The notes under the pieces are model-generated. The model was not told the origin of the DNA and did no database searches. It saw only the letters and a list, made by a program, of their open reading frames with translations. Source: Tersicoccus phoenicis (lineage in GTDB: Bacteria; Actinomycetota; Actinomycetes; Actinomycetales; Micrococcaceae). From it: DNA of 64,000 nucleotides. The stretch covers positions 1-64,000 of the forward strand of contig NZ_MRDE01000016.1 of the NCBI RefSeq assembly GCF_001968835.1, given 5' to 3'. The position numbers and the translations under genes are program-made. Of this stretch, positions 57,669 through 64,000 are shown piece after piece; positions within the stretch are counted from its first letter, which is position 1, and each line of letters starts with the position of its first letter.

Positions 57669-58364
57669 TCACGCGGCGACGCCCACCTGAGCGGCCCGGA
57701 TGACCCGGTCCCCGACCCGGTAGCCGGCACGCAGCACCTGACTGATGTGTCCGGCTTCGACGTCGTCGCTGGGCTGCTGGAGCAGCGCTTCGTGGAGGGA
57801 CGGGTCGAACGGCGTGCCGACCTCCCCGTAGCGTTGCAGGCCCTGCTGGCCGAGCAGCGTGTCGAGCTTGGCCGCGATCGCCGCGAACGGGCCCTCCGCC
57901 AGATCACCGTGCTGCCGCGCCGCGTCCAGATCGTCGAGGACCGGCAGCAGCGCCGTCAGCGTGGAGATCACCGCGTTGGTACGGGCCACGTCCCGGTCGC
58001 GTTCGACGCGGCGCCGGTAGTTGACGTACTCGGCCTGCAAGCGCTGCAGATCGACCAGACGGTCCGCCGCGAGTTGCTCGGCCTCCGATACCGGTCCGGT
58101 CCCGGAAGACCCTCCGGTGCGCTCGCCTGAGTCCCCGGCCGTGCCGTCCAGGATCGCCTCGGCCTCCGCCACGACGTCCTGATCTCCGCCCGCCGGTGCG
58201 TCGCTCCCGTCGTCAGGGACCGACGCGCCACCGGCACCGGCCTGGTCACGGACCTCGCCGGTCACCGGGTCGATCCGGCGATTGTCCCGGAACACGGGCC
58301 GCTCGCCATTCTCCGGTTCGCGTTCCGGCTCCTGCGGTTCCTGTGCTGATTCGTGCTGCCCCAT
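57669..58364 (-). CDS. grpE: Nucleotide exchange factor GrpE
   Basis: Releases ADP from DnaK. The 231-residue protein has a long acidic, disordered N-terminus (about 1-85). A coiled-coil helix ([27 protein letters not shown]) follows. The beta-wing ends it, with [19 protein letters not shown] and [11 protein letters not shown]. It begins two bases after the dnaK stop. Confidence 0.94.
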   Translation of the reverse strand: MGQHESAQEPQEPEREPENGERPVFRDNRRIDPVTGEVRDQAGAGGASVPDDGSDAPAGGDQDVVAEAEAILDGTAGDSGERTGGSSGTGPVSEAEQLAADRLVDLQRLQAEYVNYRRRVERDRDVARTNAVISTLTALLPVLDDLDAARQHGDLAEGPFAAIAAKLDTLLGQQGLQRYGEVGTPFDPSLHEALLQQPSDDVEAGHISQVLRAGYRVGDRVIRAAQVGVAA

Positions 58365-58366
58365 GC

Positions 58367-60232
58367 CTACTTCTTGTCTCCCTCGTCGTCGATGACCTCC
58401 GCGTCGACGATGTCCTCGTCGGAGGCGGTTCCACCAGCGGCGTCGGGCCCGCTGGCGTCGTTCGGGGCGCCGGCCGTCTGGGACTGGGCGTAGATGGCCT
58501 CACCGAGCTTGGACTGGGACGCCTGCAACTTCTCCAACGCCGACTTGACCGCATCGTCGTCGGTGCCCTCGAGCGCCGTCTTCAGCGCGTCCACGTCACC
58601 CTGGACCTCGGTCTTGACGTCCTCGGGCAGCTTGTCCGCATTGTCCTTGATCAGCTTGTCCGTCGAGTACGCGAGCTGCTCCGCGTTGTTGCGTGCATCC
58701 GCGGCCTCACGGCGCTTCTTGTCCTCCGCGGCGTGCTCCTCCGCTTCGCGGACCATCCGGTCGATGTCATCCTTCGGCAGCGACGTCCCCCCGGTGATGG
58801 TCATCGACTGCTCGGTGCCGGTGCCCTTGTCCTTCGCGGAGACGTGCACGATGCCGTTGGCGTCCAGGTCGAAGGTGACCTCGACCTGCGGCACCCCGCG
58901 GGGAGCCGGGGCGATGCCGGTCAACTCGAACGTGCCCAGCGGCTTGTTGTCACGGGTGAACTCGCGCTCACCCTGGAAGACCTGGATGGACACCGACGGC
59001 TGATTGTCGTCGGCGGTCGTGAAGGTCTCGCTCCGCTTCGTCGGGATCGCGGTGTTGCGCTCGATCAGCTTGGTCATCACGCCGCCCTTGGTCTCGATAC
59101 CGAGCGAGAGCGGGGTGACGTCGATGAGCAGCACGTCCTTGCGCTCGCCCTTGAGGACACCGGCCTGCAGCGCGGCGCCGACGGCGACGACCTCGTCCGG
59201 GTTGACGCCCTTGTTGGGCTCCTGGCCGCCGGCGAGCTCCTTGACCAGATCGGAGACGGCGGGCATGCGGGTGGAGCCGCCGACCAGGATGACATGGTCG
59301 ATGTCGGAGACCTTGACGCCCGCCTCGGAGATGACGTCGTGGAACGGCTTCTTGGTCCGGTCCAGCAGGTCCGAGGTCAGCTCCTGGAACTTGGCGCGGG
59401 TGAGCCGCTCGTCCAGGTGTACCGGCCCGTCGGGGGTGACGGAGAGGTACTGCAGCGACACGTTGGTGCTGGTGGCGCTGGAGAGTTCCTTCTTGGCCTG
59501 TTCCGCCGCCTCGCGCAGCCGCTGCAGCGCGATCTTGTCCTTGGACAGGTCCACTCCGGTGCCGGACTTCGCTCGCTCGAGCAGGAAGTCGACGACGCGC
59601 TGGTCCCAGTCGTCGCCACCGAGGCGGTTGTCACCGGCGGTGGCGCGGACCTGGATGGTGGAGAAGCCGTCCTCGTCCTTGCCGACCTCCAGGAGGGAGA
59701 CGTCGAAGGTGCCGCCACCGAGGTCGAAGACGAGGATGAGTTCGTCCTCCTTGCCCTTGTCCAGACCGTAGGCCAGGGCGGCCGCCGTGGGCTCGTTGAC
59801 GATGCGGGAGACGTTCAGGCCGGCGATCTCACCGGCCTCCTTGGTGGCCTGGCGCTCGGCGTCGTTGAAGTAGGCCGGGACGGTGATGACGGCGTCGGTG
59901 ACCTTCTCCCCGAGATAGCTCTCGGCGTCGTGCTTGAGCTTCATCAGGATGCGTGCCGAGATCTCCTGCGGCGTGTACTTCTTGTCATCAATGGCGATCG
60001 TCCAGTCGGTGCCCATGTGGCGCTTGACCGAAGCGATGGTCCGATCGATGTTGTTCACGGACTGCCGCTTGGCGATCTCGCCGACGAGGACCTCACCGGC
60101 CTTGGAGAACGCGACCACGGACGGCGTGGTGCGCGAGCCCTCAGCGTTCGCGATGACGGTCGGCTCGCCGCCTTCCAGGACGGAGACGACCGAGTTGGTG
60201 GTGCCGAGGTCGATGCCTACTGCACGGGACAT
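58367..60232 (-). CDS. dnaK: Hsp70 chaperone DnaK
   Basis: The 621-residue protein has the ATPase signature [46 protein letters not shown] and [12 protein letters not shown]. The substrate domain begins after [14 protein letters not shown]. The lid is helical and the acidic tail ends in [16 protein letters not shown] precedes the ATG at 60232. The frame continues to 60280, but that region holds the HAIR operator. Two HAIR sites lie upstream. Confidence 0.97.
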   Translation of the reverse strand: MSRAVGIDLGTTNSVVSVLEGGEPTVIANAEGSRTTPSVVAFSKAGEVLVGEIAKRQSVNNIDRTIASVKRHMGTDWTIAIDDKKYTPQEISARILMKLKHDAESYLGEKVTDAVITVPAYFNDAERQATKEAGEIAGLNVSRIVNEPTAAALAYGLDKGKEDELILVFDLGGGTFDVSLLEVGKDEDGFSTIQVRATAGDNRLGGDDWDQRVVDFLLERAKSGTGVDLSKDKIALQRLREAAEQAKKELSSATSTNVSLQYLSVTPDGPVHLDERLTRAKFQELTSDLLDRTKKPFHDVISEAGVKVSDIDHVILVGGSTRMPAVSDLVKELAGGQEPNKGVNPDEVVAVGAALQAGVLKGERKDVLLIDVTPLSLGIETKGGVMTKLIERNTAIPTKRSETFTTADDNQPSVSIQVFQGEREFTRDNKPLGTFELTGIAPAPRGVPQVEVTFDLDANGIVHVSAKDKGTGTEQSMTITGGTSLPKDDIDRMVREAEEHAAEDKKRREAADARNNAEQLAYSTDKLIKDNADKLPEDVKTEVQGDVDALKTALEGTDDDAVKSALEKLQASQSKLGEAIYAQSQTAGAPNDASGPDAAGGTASDEDIVDAEVIDDEGDKK

Positions 60233-60260
60233 GGGGGATTCCTTTCGACGGACAACGGGT

Positions 60261-60281
60261 CTTGAGCGTTCCTGACTCAAG
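60261..60281. promoter_or_regulatory. HAIR operator 1 of dnaK
   Basis: CTTGAGC, seven bases, ACTCAAG: one mismatch from the HAIR consensus, 28 nt before the dnaK start. Confidence 0.92.
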
Positions 60282-60313
60282 CCTGCCTGCAGTTCGGGGT
60301 CGTGTCAAGCGGG

Positions 60314-60334
60314 ATTGAGTTCACCTGGCTCAAC
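60314..60334. promoter_or_regulatory. HAIR operator 2 of dnaK
   Basis: ATTGAGT, seven bases, GCTCAAC: a weaker copy 53 bp (about five helical turns) from the first. Two sites suggest tight cooperative repression by HspR. Confidence 0.8.
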
Positions 60335-60387
60335 TTGCCGGGGCGCCGTGGTATTCCCTCTACTCTCGGCGGTGGGAAGTCGGTAAC

Positions 60388-61032
60388 GTGCCCTTCGTGA
60401 CCACTTCCGTGACGCCGCCACCAGTGGCCTCGGCCAAGACCACGCTGCACCGGCACCTCCGCGGTGTCCGGCAGGACCTGGAGTGGAAGCTGGAAGGCCT
60501 GGACGAGATGCACCTGCGAATGCCGATGACCCGGACGGGCACCAACCTGCTCGGGCTGGTCCGGCACGCCAGCGGCGTCGAGGCGGGCTACTTCGGGGAG
60601 GTGTTCGACCGGCCCTACTCCGAGCCGATGCCGTGGGATCCCGAGTACGCCGACAACGACGACTTCTGGACTCCCGCCGATGTACCCGCCCACGAGGTGC
60701 TGGCCCTCTACCATCGCGTGCAGAAGCACGCCGATGCGACCATCGCAGACCTGCCGCTGGACGAACCCGGGTTGGTGCCGTGGTGGTCCGCCGAACGGCA
60801 GCGGGTGACCCTGCACCAGATCCTCGTCCACGTCATCACCGATCTCGCCCGTCACGCCGGACACGCGGACGTGGTCCGCGAGGCCATCGACGGCCGCGTC
60901 GGCCTCTCGGAGGGCAACGACAACCTGCTCACCGACGACGAGCAGTGGTGGGCGGACTACCGGAACCGGCTGACGGGTATCGCCGAGTGTTTCCGGGACC
61001 GGGGAGCCGGCAGCGCGGGCGGTGGACGGTGA
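60388..61032 (+). CDS. DinB-family protein
   Basis: The 214-residue protein has the four-helix DinB/DUF664 fold. TTLHRHLRGVRQDLEWKLEGLD starts it. RTGTNLLGLVRHASGVEAGYFG carries a conserved His. HQILVHVITDLARHAGHADVVRE carries further His ligands, so three histidines probably bind a metal. Some relatives are mycothiol-dependent transferases. GTG at 60388 is the likely start, with GGGAAG about ten bases upstream; GTG at 60397 is possible. It is divergent from dnaK. Confidence 0.88.
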   Translation: MPFVTTSVTPPPVASAKTTLHRHLRGVRQDLEWKLEGLDEMHLRMPMTRTGTNLLGLVRHASGVEAGYFGEVFDRPYSEPMPWDPEYADNDDFWTPADVPAHEVLALYHRVQKHADATIADLPLDEPGLVPWWSAERQRVTLHQILVHVITDLARHAGHADVVREAIDGRVGLSEGNDNLLTDDEQWWADYRNRLTGIAECFRDRGAGSAGGGR

Positions 61033-61478
61033 CGAGCTCGGGCGACGCCGTCCTCCCGATCTCTGATCCCTTCGGCCTCGACCGCTTCGTGCAGGCGCAG
61101 GCCGACGGGATGTGGGAGAGTGCCCTGGCCGAACTCGAGCGCGGGCGGAAGACGACCCACTGGATGTGGTTCGTCTTCCCCCAGATCGCCGGGCTGGGGC
61201 GCAGTCCGATGGCGCAGCGGTATGCCATCGGCTCGCTCGAGGAGGCGCGGGCCTACCTGCGTCACCCGGTACTCGGCCGCCGGCTGGTGCAGGGCGCCGA
61301 GACCGTGGCGGCGGCCGAGGGCACCGCCGAGGGGATCTTCGGGAACATCGACGCGATCAAGCTCCGCTCGTCGATGACCCTGTTCGCGCGGGCCGATCCC
61401 GACCACGAGGCGTTCTCCCGGGTGCTCGAGCGGTGCTTCGACGGCGAACCGGATGCCGCCACCCTGGCGCGGCTCTGA
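61029..61478 (+). CDS. DUF1810 protein
   Basis: The 149-residue protein has FGLDRFVQAQ, RKTTHWMWFVFPQIAGLG and PMAQRYAIGSLEEARAYLRHPVLG, the hallmarks of DUF1810. IDAIKLRSSMTLFA follows. Calpastatin-like names in databases are misleading; the function is unknown. It overlaps the DinB stop as GTGA, so the two are made together. Confidence 0.9.
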   Translation: MTSSGDAVLPISDPFGLDRFVQAQADGMWESALAELERGRKTTHWMWFVFPQIAGLGRSPMAQRYAIGSLEEARAYLRHPVLGRRLVQGAETVAAAEGTAEGIFGNIDAIKLRSSMTLFARADPDHEAFSRVLERCFDGEPDAATLARL

Positions 61479-61565
61479 CCGGTCTCCCGGATACCGCCCG
61501 AAGGCGCTGATACGTTGACGACCCGCTGGTTGACCAGGCTGGTGGCCAACACGCGTGTTAAGAAG

Positions 61566-61600
61566 GCAGGTGCCCCGAGCCGTTCTCTCGGGGCACCTGC
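61566..61600 (-). terminator. Perfect 14-bp-stem hairpin downstream of the repeat-peptide gene
   Basis: GCAGGTGCCCCGAG pairs perfectly with CTCGGGGCACCTGC across a 7-nt loop. On the minus strand it is followed by a T-containing tail (CTTCTTAAC). It lies downstream of both the stop at 61848 and the in-frame extension ending at 61656, so it probably ends the repeat-peptide transcript. It may also act on the DUF1810 side. The rest of 61479-61655 shows no gene. Confidence 0.7.
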
Positions 61601-61655
61601 AGGACTCGCTGACGATCGATGACATGCCATCCAATTGGGGGGGCGATGGACTTGG

Positions 61656-61847
61656 TCAGGATCGAAAGCCTGTCGGCGAGATGCTCCCGAGGTGCACCGG
61701 GTTTGGGTCGATGAGTGCACAACGGGTGACACGTCGCCAGCTTCGATCCTCGGCGGCGAAGCGCCGGCCATGGATCAGGGGCAGCGAGCCCCCATTGGTT
61801 CTGTCGGGCCAGTTACCGACCGCAAGAACCGGTCTAGAAGTGTTCGT
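61656..61847 (-). other. In-frame extension beyond the stop with a sixth, diverged repeat copy
   Basis: After the TGA at 61848-61850 the same frame stays open for 63 codons. Nine codons in, it reads AVGNWPDRTN. The fifth array unit encodes the same ten residues, but seven of the ten codons differ, all silently (for example AGA for CGC and GGT for GGC). No ATG, GTG or TTG lies between the stop and this copy, so it could be made only by stop readthrough or from a lost earlier form of the gene. The remaining residues (GGSLPLIHGRRF ...) look unrelated. Confidence 0.6.
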
Positions 61848-62201
61848 TCAGGCAGTGATGGTGGAGTTCGTGCGGTCCGGCCAGTTGCCCACGGCAGGGG
61901 TCACCGAGTAGAAGCGGTCCGGCCAGTTGCCCACGGCAGGGGTCACCGAGTAGAAGCGGTCCGGCCAGTTGCCCACGGCAGGGGTCACCGAGTAGAAGCG
62001 GTCCGGCCAGTTGCCCACGGCGGGGGTCACCGAGTAGAAGCGGTCCGGCCAGTTGCCCACGGCGGGGGTCACCGTGCTCGACGACGCCGTGACCGATGTG
62101 GCCGCCTGTGCCGCGGTGGCCCCCACAGCCACCATCGGCAACGCCAGAGCCGCACTCAGCAGGAGCGGTAGAGCCTTCACGGCGCGAGTCTTCACCTTCA
62201 T
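61848..62201 (-). CDS. Secreted tandem-repeat protein (candidate multi-copy signal-peptide precursor)
   Basis: The 117-residue protein starts with a Sec signal peptide (basic start KVKTRAVK, Leu/Ala core, cleavage after AQAA). A short Ser/Thr linker and four exact copies of VTPAVGNWPDRFYS follow, then a fifth ending VGNWPDRTNSTITA. AGGGGAA lies before the ATG, and an earlier frame start at 62351 has no such support. The array is nearly identical at DNA level, so it was expanded recently. No cysteine, metal site or wall-anchor motif is present. It is divergent from an XRE-TPR regulator. The precursor role is inferred from repeat structure, export and partner; a wall or surface repeat protein is the alternative. 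Confidence 0.85.
   Translation of the reverse strand: MKVKTRAVKALPLLLSAALALPMVAVGATAAQAATSVTASSSTVTPAVGNWPDRFYSVTPAVGNWPDRFYSVTPAVGNWPDRFYSVTPAVGNWPDRFYSVTPAVGNWPDRTNSTITA
61873..62082. repeat. Five tandem 42-bp units
   Basis: Units begin at 61873, 61915, 61957, 61999 and 62041. Within the shared part they differ at one base (GGCAGGGG or GGCGGGGG), which is silent in the minus-strand frame (Pro CCT/CCC). The period is a multiple of three, so every frame on both strands repeats. Confidence 0.97.
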
Positions 62202-62393
62202 GGTTCCCCTATACCTTTCCGCCCGAGACAAGCGGCGATCGTCCCTCGGTGAGACCTCCGAGGTGCCCGCACGTTGGTGTGCGACGTTGGCATCAGCGTA
62301 CGGGACAACCCGCACTATGACAAGCGTCAACTCAGAATGGCCTGACACCACATGTCATAGTCGCAGTCATGGGCGGGCTGGTAGCATGACACC
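62202..62393. promoter_or_regulatory. Shared divergent promoter region with ATGACA half-sites
   Basis: Between the repeat gene and the regulator lie CTATGACA (62315-62322) and its exact inverse TGTCATAG (62353-62360). The octamer TGACACCA occurs twice (62343-62350 and 62387-62394). Together these give ATGACA/TGTCAT at 62317, 62353 and 62386. TAGCAT at 62382-62387 could be the -10 of the regulator, placing the transcript start at or next to its ATG (leaderless), as no ribosome-binding site is seen. The dense half-sites fit binding by the HTH regulator. Confidence 0.55.
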
Positions 62394-63644
62394 ATGCGGA
62401 TCAGCACGAGTTTCAGCAAGAAACTGAAGGAAGCCCGGCTGGCTCGCGGACTCACGCAGGCCCAACTCGCCGGCGATTCCTACACGGCCAGTTACATCTC
62501 CCTGCTGGAGAGCGGACGACGACGCCCGACGGACGCCATCTTGAGCGAACTGGCGACACGCCTCGGTGTCGGCCTGGACGATCTGCGCAGCTTCCGGGAG
62601 GAAATCGGCTCCGGAACCTCGATCACCTCGATCGAACTCGAGATGCAGGCACGGCAAGCCTGGAAGAACTATGACTACCCACTAGCGGCAGATTATGCCG
62701 CTCAGGCACTCGCAGGCATCAACGTGGAGCAGAACGCGTCGGCGTGGTGGTCGCTGAGCATGCTGTACGCCGAATGCCTCATGGTCAGCGAGAAATACGA
62801 GCCCTGCTGGGAGGTCTCCCAAGCTCTCCGCAACCATCCGATCGCCCGCGAATCGATCAACCTCGCGGCCGAGGCGGAGATCATCGCGGCCTCGAGCAAG
62901 CAGGGCATGGGTCGGCTCCCTGACGCGGTACACCACGCGCGGGCGGCAGTCGAACTGCTCGTTGAGCATCCATCCCGAAATCCCTCGACGCTGCTCGAAG
63001 CTCAGTGTGCGCTGATCGCTACCCTGGCGGAGAGCGACCAGCTGACGGAAGCCACGGAGGTGGCGTGCCAGGTCGACCTGCAGCCCACTCCGGGCGTATC
63101 CGCTCAGATGCGCGGTCGCGGAGCATGGGCGGTCGGCAACCTGGCCTTCCTTCGGGGCGACCCACAGGAGGGCGCACGATTGCACAGCCAGGCGATCGAC
63201 CTGCTCTCGCCCGCCATGGGCTTGCGGCAGTGGGGGCGCTTGAACAAGGCCACTGCCGACATGAGAATCACCAAAGGCGCGGTCAGCGGCCAGATCACCG
63301 AGTACCTCGACCGCGCACAGTTCGCGATCGACGTCGTCGGCAACCGCAGTGACAAGCTCGAACTGGCCATGGTGAGTGCCCGATGGGCCCTCGAGTCCGC
63401 ACGGCCCGCCGAGGCATTGACGCATCTCACTCCCGTGCTGGCCGAGCTGGAGACGCTCGCCCCGCAGACCGCTGGTGAAGCGGAGATGATCCACGCGCGG
63501 ATCCTGGAGTTGACGGGACGGATCGGGGACTCGGCGCACGCTCTCCTGCGAGCGGCGCACGCGTTCGAAGCCGCCGGCGCCTACGAACGTGCGACCGGCG
63601 CCTTCAAGCAGTACGTCGCCCTCACCGCGCCGGCATCGGCCTGA
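62394..63644 (+). CDS. XRE-HTH regulator with TPR-like domain (RRNPP-type architecture)
   Basis: The 416-residue protein has an XRE helix-turn-helix at about 5-63 (KKLKEARLARGLTQAQLAG, then YISLLESGRRRPTDAILSELATRLG). About 340 residues of helical pairs follow with TPR-like spacing, such as ARQAWKNYDYPLAADYAAQAL and AEALTHLTPVLAELETLAP. This order and length match PlcR, NprR and related receptors that bind imported signal peptides in Firmicutes. Here the divergent neighbour is an exported repeat protein, the usual gene arrangement for such pairs. Ligand binding is not shown. Many actinobacterial XRE-TPR proteins have no known ligand. It probably controls the shared intergenic region. Confidence 0.87.
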   Translation: MRISTSFSKKLKEARLARGLTQAQLAGDSYTASYISLLESGRRRPTDAILSELATRLGVGLDDLRSFREEIGSGTSITSIELEMQARQAWKNYDYPLAADYAAQALAGINVEQNASAWWSLSMLYAECLMVSEKYEPCWEVSQALRNHPIARESINLAAEAEIIAASSKQGMGRLPDAVHHARAAVELLVEHPSRNPSTLLEAQCALIATLAESDQLTEATEVACQVDLQPTPGVSAQMRGRGAWAVGNLAFLRGDPQEGARLHSQAIDLLSPAMGLRQWGRLNKATADMRITKGAVSGQITEYLDRAQFAIDVVGNRSDKLELAMVSARWALESARPAEALTHLTPVLAELETLAPQTAGEAEMIHARILELTGRIGDSAHALLRAAHAFEAAGAYERATGAFKQYVALTAPASA

Positions 63645-63711
63645 CCCACGGGCGGAAACCAGCGGATCGCGCCCGGATATCGGGACATGTGACGAGATAC
63701 CAACATCCAAA

Positions 63712-63726
63712 TGACAGATTCTGTCA
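63712..63726. promoter_or_regulatory. Palindrome with ATGACA half-site after the regulator
   Basis: TGACAG-ATT-CTGTCA, preceded by AA to give ATGACA. It repeats the half-site seen upstream of the regulator and lies 133 nt before the phosphatase gene. The rest of 63645-63858 shows no gene. Confidence 0.45.
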
Positions 63727-63858
63727 GGTGACGCCGGGCAGGCTGATCGCTCGGGTCAACGGCACCGGGACTCCACGCGAGGCGCGCACGGCGCGTCGAC
63801 GTCGTCGTGATCAACGGGCGTACTCCTCGGCCCCGACCGGGATCGGTACGGTGGTCTC

Positions 63859-64000
63859 ATGTTCCGCGTGATGACCGTCTGCACGGGCAACATCTGCCGC
63901 TCCCCCATGGCCGCCCGCATGCTTCGCCGCGCCCTCCGGGACGCGGGGCTCGAGGACGATGTCGAGGTCGGTTCGTCGGGTACGTCTCGGTGGGAGTTGG
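63859..64000 (+). CDS. Low-molecular-weight protein-tyrosine phosphatase (partial, runs off the right edge)
   Basis: The first 47 residues carry the LMW-PTP active-site loop C-T-G-N-I-C-R-S directly after the start (VCTGNICRSPMAARML), with Cys8 the nucleophile and Arg14 binding phosphate. The general-acid Asp lies beyond the window. It may dephosphorylate protein or capsule-kinase tyrosines, or be of the PtpA type. ATG at 63859 is the natural start. Confidence 0.92.
   Translation, partial: MFRVMTVCTGNICRSPMAARMLRRALRDAGLEDDVEVGSSGTSRWEL

Noticed and set aside
61873-62082. Possible CRISPR array at the 42-bp repeats
   Set aside because: There are no unique spacers; units are contiguous and coding.
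61635-62171. Plus-strand open frame with a GHRVEAVRPVAHG repeat
   Set aside because: It is the mirror of the minus-strand array: the 42-bp period keeps every frame periodic. It has no signal peptide or ribosome-binding site, unlike the minus-strand gene.
61848-62201. Multi-core RiPP precursor
   Set aside because: It has a Sec signal peptide, no cysteines and no modifying enzyme nearby; a signalling or surface repeat protein fits better.

Overview
The window is a high-GC actinobacterial chromosome segment. This rests on the strongly G/C-biased third codon positions, GTG/TTG starts, and two gene neighbourhoods conserved in Actinobacteria. One is nudL-nth / acs / aroQ / marP / crp / ridA / DUF4177 / ponA-type PBP / metallophosphoesterase. 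The other is purC-purD / sterol-carrier protein / purF-purM / DUF3073. The HspR/HAIR heat-shock circuit agrees. The genus cannot be fixed from the sequence alone.

Layout. (1) 1-1160: the right end of an IS3-family element has cut off the front of a DNA polymerase I-like gene. (2) 1161-14364: conserved core with CoA-type Nudix, endonuclease III, acetyl-CoA synthetase, dehydroquinase, MarP protease, Crp regulator, a NUDT19-like protein with a decayed Nudix box, RidA, class A PBP, metallophosphoesterase and tRNA-Pro(CGG). (3) 14383-22147: transport-rich region with a lipoprotein / MacB-like ABC / adaptor operon, an I36-like secreted protein, and a LolA-like / ABC-2 operon. (4) 22303-29635: purine genes purC, purD, purF and purM with an asparaginase. 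(5) 29636-36981: small and broken genes with simple repeats, a reductase, a DsbA-like protein, and clpB with a HAIR operator. (6) 37102-43710: histidine degradation (hutH-hutI-hutU, an IclR regulator, hutG), with two matching palindromes that look like IclR operators. (7) 43811-54698: Dps, a GH3-like protein, PhzF, a PNPOx-like protein, DUF2252 behind an IS256-family remnant, a reductase, an APC permease and a DEAD-box helicase. (8) 55248-61478: trmB, the hspR/dnaJ/grpE/dnaK locus with two HAIR boxes, and DinB/DUF1810. (9) 61566-64000: a divergent pair, a secreted protein made of tandem 14-residue repeats and an XRE-TPR regulator, followed by the start of a low-molecular-weight phosphatase.

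The most interesting locus is 61566-63730. The minus-strand gene (61848-62201) encodes a signal peptide followed by five copies of a 14-residue unit (VTPAVGNWPDRFYS). It faces away from a 416-residue regulator with an N-terminal HTH and a long helical TPR-like region. This is the architecture of RRNPP peptide-pheromone receptors. A sixth, out-of-array copy lies in frame beyond the stop codon and differs from the array over ten consecutive codons only at synonymous positions. ATGACA-type half-sites fill the shared promoter region and recur as a palindrome after the regulator. I infer a candidate peptide-signalling system. The sequence does not prove it.

Other notable points are the IS scars at 1-144 and about 48030-48205, a GH3-like protein lacking the usual Asp-His dyad, a zinc-finger-less DnaJ, and broken HNH and YccF remnants.
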